A stretch of DNA of 64,000 bases from contig OX377206.1 of assembly GCA_947396885.1 (NCBI GenBank), positions 21,943,114 through 22,007,113 of the forward strand, in the 5' to 3' direction. The translations under genes and the position numbers were made by a program. Source of the DNA: Heligmosomoides polygyrus polygyrus. Taxonomy: Eukaryota > Nematoda > Chromadorea > Rhabditida > Heligmosomidae. The notes under the pieces were generated by a model. The model did not search any database, was not told the DNA's origin, and worked only from the letters and a program-made list of their open reading frames with translations. Shown piece after piece: positions 25,289-36,800 of this stretch; within the stretch, counting starts at the first letter, position 1; the number at the start of each line of letters is the position of its first letter.

Positions 25289-25362
25289 GCGCCGGTGGTG
25301 TAATGGCGTGGAGCTTTCTCGCCCACCCAGCAGGAGGAGCGGGTTCGAGTTCCGCCTGGCGC
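25289..25362 (+). pseudogene. tRNA-like sequence (acceptor and T arm intact, anticodon arm broken)
   Basis: The acceptor stem GCGCCGG pairs fully with CTGGCGC (one G-U), and the T arm GCGGG-TTCGAGT-TCCGC is canonical. TGGTGTAATGG is an excellent box A and GGGTTCGAGTTCC an excellent box B. No 5-bp anticodon stem with a 7-nt loop forms, so I treat it as a tRNA pseudogene or SINE head. Confidence 0.45.
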
Positions 25363-27991
25363 CAGAGTTTTGATTGCAACCAATCACTGTTGTAACAGCT
25401 CCTAGAAAAATCAAAATGAACGATCGATTCAATAATCGTTTGGATTTTTCTTCGAAGGGTTATTAGTCGTCTACGCGCGAGGTTAAAAAAAGCTAAATCC
25501 TCCATATGCTCAGAAAATTTAAGTTATTGTTCTGAGATATATAGGCAACCATAAGTTCATAGGTTCATGTAAACAATGCTCTCACTATCAATCAGAAAAG
25601 CATACTGGCAGACTGGGCAGGTGAATGGTGCAGCATATTCGTGTATGAACTGAAAATTCCTTGCTTCTCAGTACTTCACTGTACTCCCTAGAAGCTTACT
25701 GCTGCCGTAGGAAAATGAATTTTATGCGTAATCTAAAGGAGTATTCACTTTCTCAAGATACGCAGAGTATTCTACTAATAAATTTTCAGACAAAATAGCT
25801 ATTTTTTCAATTTGAACAGTTATTTTAACTTGTTCCGGAAGTGTTTAGCTTAATTTGAATTCGTCCGTTCTGAGTTGAAAAATGCCCGATTTGACTTCTC
25901 TTCACTCTGTCTTCACTTTGCTTGTAAGAGCGTTTAGGTTGCCATGAACGTGGAATAAAAATCCGTACAAGGAGGAAGCAGTGGCAATATGAGAGAGAAT
26001 GGCTCAACTGACCGAGCAGGGAGCCGTGCCTATGGCGCTGTGCTGCTCCGGATGAAGCAGCCATTAAATTAAAGACATTGTTTGAGGCTTGTTCGACAAG
26101 TCATAGATCAGCACGTTGTTGATACGTGCGAGTACACACGTCGCCGTGTGCGGTACAGACTCATTTCGAGGGGATTTATTGGAATCGCGGCGTAGAAGGC
26201 ATCAAAACTCCCAGCCAAACAATGACCACACACGATGACGCACCGGAATGCTGTCATCGTCGTCGGTCAGGCCTCGTAAAGCCGGAATAAACAAGTCTCG
26301 AAGACGAAAAGAGACCCTTCCTCGTCATCGACAATGAGTCTAACCTATGCATTGTTTAGGCTGCATGATGACTGAATAAGCAGTCAGCATTACGTGGGCG
26401 TACCCCAATAGCTTCCCTGGCTAATGACGTCTGAGAGCGAATCGACTTTTTAGCAGTCAACCGGATGGAAGCATTTGCAGAAGAAAATTAAAACGCGATC
26501 CTCTCATCAGCAGACGTACCATTGATCTCAGGGGCTCCAATCAAGTGGAAAACGTCTTCGTCCGCTACTCACGCGCACGTCAATCGATCCCGCTCGACAT
26601 ACCGATCAATAAACCATCCATGTTTTCATCTTTACGAATTTGATAAACTTATAATGGAACAAGTTAAATGCAAATCAAAGCGGCATGTGGAAGATCCGCT
26701 GGAGGTTACGTAGTACAATTGATGGTATAACGGAAGTGTCCATCAAGCCGGACGCGATAAAGCACTCGACGAGCACGCAATCGCTTCAGTCAGGCTTCTG
26801 GCGACCACTTCATCCATCCCGGAGTTCTCGTCAGCTCAGAGCATCTGCTTCAGAAGTCGTTTAGAGAGGTATAAATCAGACAATCATGCTCTTACGACGT
26901 GTTTTTGCCATACCATATGTGTATATGTCATTTGACCACTACCACACCAACAAGGGTGCTTCTTGAGGATAAGAACAAAAGACAGGGTTAATCAGTCTTT
27001 TGAGGGAAGTTTTGAGGTAGCATGGAGCTAAAGGAGAACGGATCTGTGACGGTCGTGTCGTTCTCTCTTCAGATCCACTGGTATATCATGTTTGAGCGCC
27101 GTCGGTTCAACACAACGGGAAAATTCTTTAGATTCAGCAACGCCCATTCATTCACGGCAACAAGAAAAGCTGTGCCGACTGCAGCAATGTCATCATCACC
27201 ATAGTGACTCAGAAATCATGTCAGCTGAACATTACAGTGCATGGTAAACGTGGAGCAAAACCTGTTTCAACACCACGAGCTTTGGTGTGCTGATAGTCTT
27301 TGCAAACAGCTAGCACGTCGAATGGCGATTTTGCTTGCACAGGGACCAGATGCTTCCCTGGAGACACGCACTTTCCACACTGAAGCTTTTGGCTCCGCAA
27401 TATGCTTGGAGAGATACGAGTATGTCCTGAGTGATCGTATAACCCTAGCGCGCTTTCATTCGTACCTACAACCCCAAACACCAATTGAATTCGTGGCGTA
27501 TGGCCTGAATGGTCAGTGTGAAGCTTTACCTCGCGGTCGTGGAAGCGCTTCACACTGCATTCATCTACAAAGTGCTCGAATTGCGTTATGATTTGAAATT
27601 TCGATTTTATCATGACACGAGTATGTTGGGAGCAATTTGCAACTTTGTCACTCCAATCAGTCCTTGTGCTAAGGAACTTTTAAAATTTTGCCAGTTCGAT
27701 GCTACCACAACAAATAAATGGTAAAAAACACATGCAGTTCTAATAGTGGACAGCACTATATAACTAAAATGCTCTTCAACGCTAAGAAGAGCTACAACCT
27801 TTATCATATGTGCCAGAAAGAGGGGCTCCTGGAAATCAGGTCATGGTGCTCCAGTCACGCCTCCTCTGAATATGATCACGCCCACTCACGCAGAAATGTG
27901 AGACCAATAGTGCGTTTCCACACGACAGCGAACTCATCTGAGTCAAATAAGGGAAAGACATAGAAATCGTCTCGACGTAGACACAGAGACG

Positions 27992-28208
27992 TCATCCACT
28001 GAGAACCCGAAGGCTGTCCACACCTACTGCAGCCATTTCGAAACTATGAGACACAGCTATCCCACGCACTTTCTTCCCATCTTTGAAAACCGATTTAATC
28101 AATGCAAGCACTTTGCACTTGATAGGCTGAACACTGCCTTGGGCCCTGACAATCACGTCGGTCAGATCGCGCCATGTATGTAACGCTTTGCTGAAATCCG
28201 AAACAACG
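27992..28208 (-). CDS. Candidate 3'-terminal coding exon, unidentified
   Basis: On the minus strand, acceptor ATTACAG (or the stronger GATTTCAG, exon from 28190) is followed by an open frame without Met: KALHTWRDLTDVIVRAQG, then IKCKVLALIKSVFKDGKK, ending VLSG and TGA at 27994-27992. The amino-acid composition looks like real protein and the region is GC-richer than its flanks. I do not recognise the family, and the upstream exons (possibly in 28.2-28.6 kb) could not be joined in phase. Confidence 0.3.
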
Positions 28209-28622
28209 CTGTAATTCTGTCGCTTTAGAAGATTTACTTGATGATGACAGTCATTGTAGAAACATACAAACGATGAATTTCAGTACTTCTGCATCCAGCC
28301 AGCCAAACGTAGACGGTTGAACACAACGAACGATCCAGTTCACAATAATAATCGAAAGAATCGGGGTAATAGAGAAACAACGATATATGTGTTCGGAAGG
28401 GGCTGGATCGAAAGCGTGTTGGGTCTTCATGAGTATAGGAGAACATCTATAATGTTCTAAATAAAAATTTAACAACAATAGCGTCAGGAAGGAAACGTCG
28501 AACGCAGACGGTCCGAACCGGGCAGACATGAACCACGAAGAATAGCCATCGTTATCACAAATGCCCTCGCGGACAAGCCTAGCAAAAAACAGCCTTCCTT
28601 CTCGAATAGTGTGGATCAGGAG

Positions 28623-29942
28623 ATGTCGTTATATCCTAAAACGGATAGAGACGAGACGGGAGCGGTCTGGAATCGAAGTCCGACGACGACGCGGATCTCG
28701 TCAAGGGGGCGAGAGGAGCGGCGCTCCACGAAGAGCGTCGCGAATGAGTGCGGGGGTGATGGCTGCACGAGGGCTCCCCTGATGACGGAACAATTCCGTC
28801 GACGAGAGCTTCTTCTCCTACTGCAGGAGACGATGCATGCAAGTAGCAAGGTTGGGCCGATAAATGTCGGCTATTGGAGACGACGCCAGGTAAGCCTAAA
28901 GGGCCTACCGCGTCGCCTCACGTGCGCGAAGAAACGAGGCGACTAGCTGGAATCGGGACGAAACACTTATCATCAGCTAGTCGCAAAACTTAAGTAATAT
29001 CGATATGAAGAAGAAGAGGAAGAGGAAGAGTAAAATGAAAAATGGAGGGAAAATACGCCCAGAAGAGGAACTCGATACAAATACACTCAATCACACAATA
29101 TGGGCAGACAGGAAAGAAAACTCCAAACCAAAACAAAGAAAGGAAATTTAACAAGAAGACATTCTACTATCGATGTGTATATATGATGACGCGAGCGTCA
29201 CGCCTAACATCAGAATTGAAAAATATATAATAATAAAACCTAACATATTAGGAAGAAATGTTGAGCTAACTATTATGAGCACATAATGAAGGATAGCTAC
29301 TTATTGAAAAGGAAGAAGAAGAGGAAGAAATAATAAAACAACACTCTGATTCCATAAAACCTACTTCTTGTGCTTTCAGTCACAGTTCTTCATGCCGTTT
29401 CATAATTTTCATATCCTATTAAAACGAGCACATTCGAAATTCGACTAAAACGAACAATGTGAATATTTTTTTAAACTTTATAATTTTATTATTCTTTTTT
29501 TTTTTGATTTTAAGATAAAACGGAATTACTTCGAAAAATGAGAGTTCACGGAGGGCAAATCATACAGAAGGGTAAATGACCCTGAATATTCACGAAGTGA
29601 GGGACGGAGAGCTTAGTCGTCCCAGCGAACCGAATTCTTCTTCGCAGCTGAAAATAAAGTTAAATGCGACTGAAATTTTGTTGAAAAAATGTTTGTACAT
29701 AAAGTTATTTAAGATCAGTTCATAGTCCACCACAGCAACGACGGGGTTACTGGCCGACCGGGCGAAGGATGGACATCGATCGCTCCGCATTAATCGATTC
29801 GTACGCTTTGCACGGGCACCTCGTCGCTGGAGTCACGGACCATGAACAAACCACTGCATACTTCGACATGTCAAGAGATGAAGATGACCAGAAGTTGTCA
29901 CTGATACAATGTAATGACAACCCAATCACCCGCTTCGGTTAA
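28623..29942 (+). CDS. Candidate two-exon gene, unidentified
   Basis: Exon 28623-28889 (89 codons from ATG, ending VGYWRRRQ) stops at a good donor, CAG|GTAAGC. A phase-matched exon follows acceptor CCACCACAG at 29735 and reads 29736-29942, QRRGYWPTGRRMDIDRSALI through NPITRFG to TAA. The joined protein would be about 157 residues. Both exons contain a GYW...RR motif and are GC-richer than the surroundings. The first exon stays open upstream of the ATG, so the start is uncertain. No family recognised; could be a chance pairing. Confidence 0.3.
28978..29335 (+). repeat. Purine-rich GAA/GAG microsatellites
   Basis: GAAGAAGAAGAGGAAGAGG at about 28985-29030 and AAGGAAGAAGAAGAGGAAG at about 29308. 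Such tails mark the 3' ends of RTE retrotransposons in this window, but no RTE coding sequence is attached here. Confidence 0.5.
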
Positions 29943-30799
29943 ATCATGGACATCCTACATTAAGAACAACCAGCATTAAAAAGGCAGTAGTGGGGAACAC
30001 TCAGACTGAGAAGGAAAAGATTTCCTTAGTTGGCGTCTGGGTTAATAATGGGGACAAATAATATATGCCAGTATCGACTTTCGTCTGATATTATTGACGC
30101 CCTTTCAACACCTTGACTTATGAATCCACCCATGAACAAGACAACGCGTTACCCTCCCGTGCCGATTTAGTGACAAGAACTGTTGAACTACTATACCCAA
30201 TGGAGTAATTAATACTGACAGTACTTGATGACTGCGCGAATCTGCCTCGGACAAATTGGATATTTCGTAAGCATAGGCGTGGTTACATCACAGAATCAAT
30301 TCGAAATGCGCACGACACTTTTCTCTTCTTAATGACTGTGCCATATGTACTCCAGCTCTCAGCTAAAGCTTTCGAATTTCGGAATATAAGGGCAAGCATG
30401 GGTGACCTCCCCTAGTCCCTTGTGCGACACCGCACCACATAGTGATAGCCAAGATCTGCTATCTGCACCGGTAAGTTCATCTTCAGTCAACCCCGGTATG
30501 CAATCAAGTAAACGTAAAAAGAGTCCGAAAACGTTTCGAAGAATTCTACGGCTAGCCTGATCCCGGGAATAAAACACAAAAATGGATAAAGGTCGGCGCT
30601 TCAAACCTATCTTAGGATACGCCACACACTTTGCCTTCCCCAGTGGCCTAACCAATTGGCGTATCGTTGTAAGCTTCTCAAGGGCCTAAACGTAGCCTAA
30701 ACATAGAATAGGCTATATTCATTTAAGTCTTGAATTGCTAGTAAACCCATCTGTTCTACAAGAACGAGAAGAGAGGTCGACTAGGAAACACCACAAACT

Positions 30800-30805
30800 T
30801 TTATT
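30800..30805 (-). promoter_or_regulatory. Poly(A) signal AATAAA of the R3HCC1L-like gene
   Basis: AATAAA on the minus strand, 44 nt beyond the TAG stop at 30852-30850. Confidence 0.5.
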
Positions 30806-30849
30806 TTCGTGTACAATCTATGCTTAAATCAACAAAAACGGCCGTAGCT

Positions 30850-33800
30850 CTAAGGTGCTCCAAATGAAACGGAACTAGTAATCTTCGTAACAACTCCACT
30901 GCATATCCCAAAACGACGAAACACACCTTTCGCGTCTGAGAGCTGCTTTCTTTCGGCATCACGCTGCTCCTTCGAAATTGCGGACCGAAGGCCAAGCGTA
31001 CTCTCCACCATACGGCGAGCGACACCAGCGTGCGTTTTTGGACGGGCCCTGTAGAGTAACAGAACGTTGAGATTGCCACGCGCTGCTGAAAGACTTCGTC
31101 TTGTACCTGGCGGGTTTCAGCAGCGCCTGCATCTCTCGCGCCTTCTCCTGAATACGTGCTGGAGACTTCGACAGGGGACGCAGACGAAGCCACTGGTGCT
31201 TATGCAGTACCAGAGCATCACGTGCTGAAAAGAAACTCGTGCAATCAAGTGAGGGACTACGGTCAGAAATCGAGCAACTGAAGATGTTACCTTGGCGCTC
31301 GCTGGCAAACACCACAAAGACCATCTTCCTCTCCAACCACCTAACCGTGGCATTACCCCAGTCTGTAGCCGCCAGTGCATTCACAACGTCTTCGGCTACC
31401 TTGTATTCGGGGATGTCGTACGCTTCAAGAACATGTGGCAACACTGAAATAAATAGTAGGAGTGGTAATGTCTGAAGTTCCAATTTCGCCCAAACTTTGT
31501 GCATGAGGAATTTGGCTGCTTATCACGAATCTGATAGTATCCGTTTTTGACTCACTTTACATGGAAATCAAAATTTGTGATCTTTCTACGTTCAGGGAGC
31601 ACGAAAAACTTAAACGAGAGATGTTACCAAGCGCTTGTTCAGAAATCATTGGGTAAAGCGTTTAACTGACGATAAGTCGTCAAATGTAAGAATCACAGCA
31701 CCGCCGGGAATTGAACTCATTACTTTGAAGCGAGAATGTTGCCATGCCACTGCACCGCTGAAGCAACTGTTAGCTATGCTAAGCGCATGCGATATAAAGT
31801 GAACAACGCCAACTTTGACTGGCCACAACTTGCTCAGATCTATTTAGCAAATTTGGTCCATTTATTTGTAACCAGCGTTTCAAACTCTTCCACATGCTAT
31901 AGGTCTCGGTCAAATATTGTATTGTCAAATATCCCGGAAGTTTACACCGGGCTTATAAGACTTATATATGAGGCCAATCGTAGAATCGGGGACATCTGTA
32001 TTTAATCCAACTCCAGTTTATCGAATTCTCCCTTGAAGACGGCTATCCTCCTTTTATTCAGAGAGGGGTTTGAACTTATAAGCACGGATAATTTACCTTT
32101 CCAGAATTAAAAAGAAGCTTTCACGGAGGTGAAGCCAGAAAATGGGACACGAAAGTCGTCGGTTTCTACTATGCGGAACCTTAATTTCATTAAAGGACTC
32201 AATGTCTTCGAAAAGGGGTGCACTACAGCTTACTAATAACAAACTTTGAAAAAAGCCTTAACTGCACTTGACTTGTGGTTATTGCTCAGGAAAAATCAGA
32301 AGTTAAACCAGGCATCCAACAACGTTTTGGAAAGGCTAACGAAGTACACGATCCGTGCTGATATAGCACGATTGTTTCTGACAGCTTACGAGCAAGAATT
32401 CTGGGTCTACTTTTTCTCAAATTTGCAACAAAAGGGTTATTCCATGATCACATCAAAACAAGAACTGTCTAGAGCCCAGCAGATTGCATGCAAAAGCTTG
32501 GGCCAATCCGGTGATCGAAACCGGGACCTCTCGCGCCCAAAGCGAGAATCATACCACTAGACCAATTGGCCAACAACGCCCGCGCACTGTAGGATCGTTG
32601 ACATTTCGACTTTTTTTGCGCGGCCTCGGAGCGCGGGAGATCTTAACGTTGCGGTTTTCACTGAACGGAAAGGGGACCGATAACGGGTACGGAAGAAGCA
32701 AAGGCCTTCAAGTGCGTCCCAATCGACTCGAGTTTCGGATCCCACCCAGACTAATCAAGCACTCGTCCCTTCAGCGTTGCTGTATTGGGGGGGGGGGGGC
32801 AAAGGTAATGAGACAAATTGAAAAAAATCTTTATCTCTTCATAACTCAATTACAACTCAACGATGCTGAAGAATGTATCTGTCATTAAGGACAATGACTT
32901 TGCTGCCATCGCTCAGCCAACTTCCTGATCCCATCCTTCCAGAACTGCTTGGGCCTGGTGTTGATCAACTGCACGATATGGTTGTCAAGGACTGCTTGGG
33001 TTCTTGTGTCCCTTCCGACCAGGAAGTCTTGTAGGCTCAAGAAGTAGTGGTAGTCGCATGGAGAGATGTCCGGCGAATACGGTGGGTGAGGCATGTGAAC
33101 GTTGCCCAGCTGAGCAAGCTTATCCGTGGTTACTTGTTCCCGATAGGGTGCGGCGTTGTCGAAGAGGAGAACCTCCTTGAAGCGCTGCGAATGAATAAGA
33201 GCGAGTCGCCGGCCCATCTCTTCTATTTCGCTCACCATGGCCTTGGAGTTCATCGTAGTGCTCTTGGGAAACAGCTTCCAGTAAACCGATCCATGGGCGC
33301 AGACCCAAAAGCTCCAAAGGTGCTTCTCGCCGTGAACATCTCGCCGAACGAAGGTCGGTAACAGGTCACCACGCCTCACCCAGACTCGCTGCTTGGCAGG
33401 GTTAAGGTAGAAGACGTACTTCTCATCTTGCGTGAATATTGAGCCCAGGCTGCTCGGGGTCGGGAATTGGGCGAGATTTGCGTGACAATAGTCGACTCGT
33501 CAGAATCGGGTTTTGGCATGCTTCTGGAAAGGGCGGAAGTAGTAGCTTCTCAGATGGGCTTCAGTAAGTAGCATACAAGCATAGAAATACGATAAGCACG
33601 AAACCAGACTTCAGAAACGAGATATGTGGACACGGCATGCAGTCTCATTACTTTTGCCCCCCCCCCCCAATAGTAGGCAGAATAGAGCTATGACTTGTCC
33701 ATTGACTGCCCACTACAACTCGTTCGATATGCCAAATACGCATTCAGATTGCCTGCACGATGCCGTGATGTCTTAGAGAGTCCGTGAAGCATTTCATCAA

Positions 33801-36800
33801 TGGACTCATGAACGATGACCTTCATTCTTTCGTATCTTTTATGAACCCTGAGTCTTTCTTGCTACAGTTCTTCAAACAGTATTTTTTAAAGTTTTAAAAA
33901 CTGTCAAAAATTTTACTCTTCAACATGTAAAATGTGATATGATTTTAAGCGTAATTTTTTCTTTGCAAATTAGCCGCCATTCTAACTGTATTTTTTCGAG
34001 GGGTATTGTTGAGCTCTTCTTGAAATCTACAGAATTACACTATAGCACATTAGAAGATTCCATAATTTTATTACACTTCACTCCAAGTTATTTAGTATGG
34101 ACTCAAATAAGCGCTCTATAAAGCGAATCCAAATAGCGTAATAGGCATTGGATCCGACGCCGATGCGGATAATTCGAATCCGTCATTTTTTCAAACCAAG
34201 TTGAGAGAATTATGTGAATAATGGCATTTCTGATAAGCCTCCGATCCTTGGGTGACTCAGGCAAGAGAAGCTATCACAGGAATGATTCCCCTATGATCCA
34301 AACGACTGATTTACCTTTGGATCTTACATTGCATATCCAAGTGCGGATAGGACGCCAGATTTCTTTTCAAGATCAGCTATATGAATTATCCGAAAATCCA
34401 ATGCGGTAAGTCTGACTCTTATGCTAGAGACCGTCCTTCATCATCCGATATAGAACGTAACCTCTATGAAACAGTGAAAATAAGATCTTTATGTGCTTCA
34501 GACCCCAATGCTATTCATCGTAATTAACTCGCATCGTATCCGAAACATGCGCCCGCGACTAATAAAGTCGGAGACAGAGGACAGATGCTTTCCAGAGCTC
34601 AGCGTCCAGCGCCGAAGTCGCTCAATTCAACATCACAATCTCAATCGACTTTAATTTACTGCGCATGGAAAGCTTAGACGCCGGCTAATTTCTCGCTGAA
34701 ATTGAGGCAACACTTGGGAAACGGCTCAGCACTTAAGCCAGAACTTTTATAGTTTACGAGCACGATTTTCTTCACGGCAAGCTCAAAATTTTTACGCAAG
34801 CTTATATCCTCTTCCTTTTTACAGTATAACAAAATTTACAGATTATTTCCTTTTATTACAATTAATAAATGTTGGGCTCCTCTTCGGAGAAACAAATACC
34901 AGTTCTTGTGTTTGATATTTTTAAACTTATTCTTGTGGCGGAGCGTAAATATCTCTGCTTATTTTGTTAGTGTAGTGTTTCTACATACTGTTATGTTTCT
35001 TACTAGGAAAGGGTCTCAGGCGTATGTCTGATCAAGGGAACTGGGTAAGGACTGCGAGATTCGCCACTCTTCATATAGTAGAAAAACAACTTTTGTTTTT
35101 GCTGAGCCCTTGAACCCTAAGAGCTGGGGCCCCCGAAGTTGTGGTACAGTATCGCACCGTCAGCTCGTGCAGGCTTCAACGGGAGTCTAACGGCTGCCTT
35201 AGGAAACCTTTGAGATACAAAACAAGAATTTCTCGGTCCGCAGAACAGCGGATGTACCTCCTGACGCGCTGCCAGCGTATTCATTCCAGCCAGTTGCCAT
35301 AAGCGACTGTCACGAAACTGGTAAGCCGACTATTTCGTTTCAATCACCTGATTTCGTTTAGGTATCTACAGAAACTCACGAAATGGATCCCAGGGAGTTG
35401 CAGCTTCAATCGGTGGAGCGAAATAGTTAATAGGCCGCTTCACTACTGTCTTGGTGGCGGCTTCAAGCTTCAACGCAGTCATCTGAAGAAAGGAGCATTT
35501 TTAAGGTGCAGAAGTCTGAAAGACTACGAAAAACCACAATATAAGCAGTAGGATTACCTGCTCCTCCAATTTTGTATCGTCCAAATTCTCCCACGAATCG
35601 CTGTCATCATCTTCCAGAACAATGGGCCCTTCGTGGACAGCAGGTGCGATTTCCACCGGCATAGAGTGTGAACTCGACTGCCCTATCGTATCCAGGAAAA
35701 CCGCAAGCGGTGGATCCAGTCTATCGAATCCAAATTTAGCTGGCTTCTCCGTGGGCTCGCACTCGGTCAGATGGTCCATGTACAGCTTGCGAACGGCTTT
35801 GTTTTTAGATCCCGACACTCTACGTGGATCTTCCTGAAATCGCGACATCTAGAAGCTACCATGAAAAGCTATGAAAGCGGTAGCAATAGAAAGTTACCTT
35901 CGGTATCTTGGCTGGAGACAGAGGAGTGCTTGGTACCCCAATGAATAGGCTCTCGATGACACCTTTAGCCAGCGCTTCCGTCTCGTCCTGACGTGCCAAA
36001 TCCAGCGTAGGAGAGCGAACTATTGGAGGAACAGGATCTATAAAGTAGTTGCATTGAAGCGTAGTATATGCCCAGGAAGCCGACCAGTGCCCGACCACAA
36101 GAACTACCAGTGTAAGGTAGCCATCCTTACGGCTGGCAGCAAGCTGGCCATGAATCACGTTGGTATTTCAGGGCGGAGCTCTACGCCGATGATGAAGCCG
36201 CGACAAGGCATCAGGACAGTCACCCCTCCGACGACCCCGCGGACGCCCCTCCAGGCCGCAGGCCTGCTCCCTTCATAATCTGCTTTGTCTGTATATCCAT
36301 ACCATGTGCCGTGTTTCTGTTGTACTTGTATGAGATAAACCTCCTTCTCTTTGAAGAGTCAGCAGAAGTACAGGAAGCAGCTTTCGCCGCGCCACGTTGT
36401 TTACTAGCTGATGCTAGCGATTCTCGTAGCAGTACAGGAGGCTACATTTCAGGTCTCTATGAAGAAGAAGAAAAGAAGATAGTAATCTGACCGAAGAGCT
36501 TACCAAGGAAGGAGTTGTCAAAGCTGATGTGTCTCGCCTTGTCCTCAATGAAATGGTCAACCGACTCGAACAATTCCCCACTTCCAAAGCCAGCAGACTC
36601 CGTGGCCAATCCTACAATACCTCCGAATTAAAACACTTCGTAAATTTTGGAAAACCGAAAAGGGGTATCTAGAGAAGCTGCAGATCCGTAACATTTCCAA
36701 GACAAATTCAAAGCGCCGGGGTAACCAACGACTCAACAGCGGCTACCTCACATAGGGAAACACCCAAAAATGAACTACAGAGCTCTAAAAAAAATGTTTT

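Larger units (their letters stand above)
23986..27991. other. Intergenic stretch with repeats only
   Basis: Contains a 20-G tract, a dispersed repeat and a tRNA-like sequence at 25.0-25.4 kb (listed separately). A pair of overlapping open frames lies at 27221-27613 on opposite strands, with no recognisable domain. No convincing gene. Confidence 0.4.

Noticed and set aside
27221..27613. Overlapping 116- and 130-codon frames on opposite strands
   Set aside because: No domain, no consistent splice context, and both strands equally open. Insufficient to call a gene.
30959..31504. 181-codon frame beginning [10 protein letters not shown], which looks like a signal peptide
   Set aside because: The hydrophobic start is intron sequence read through to the TTTCAG acceptor at 31444. 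Further in, the frame reads through a 64-nt intron and then through the next donor at 31106. The spliced model matches R3HCC1L-type proteins.
36040..36300. GC-rich plus-strand frame of 74 codons
   Set aside because: Overlaps an intron-exon boundary of the minus-strand gene, shows no domain, and is best explained as intronic sequence or a repeat fragment.
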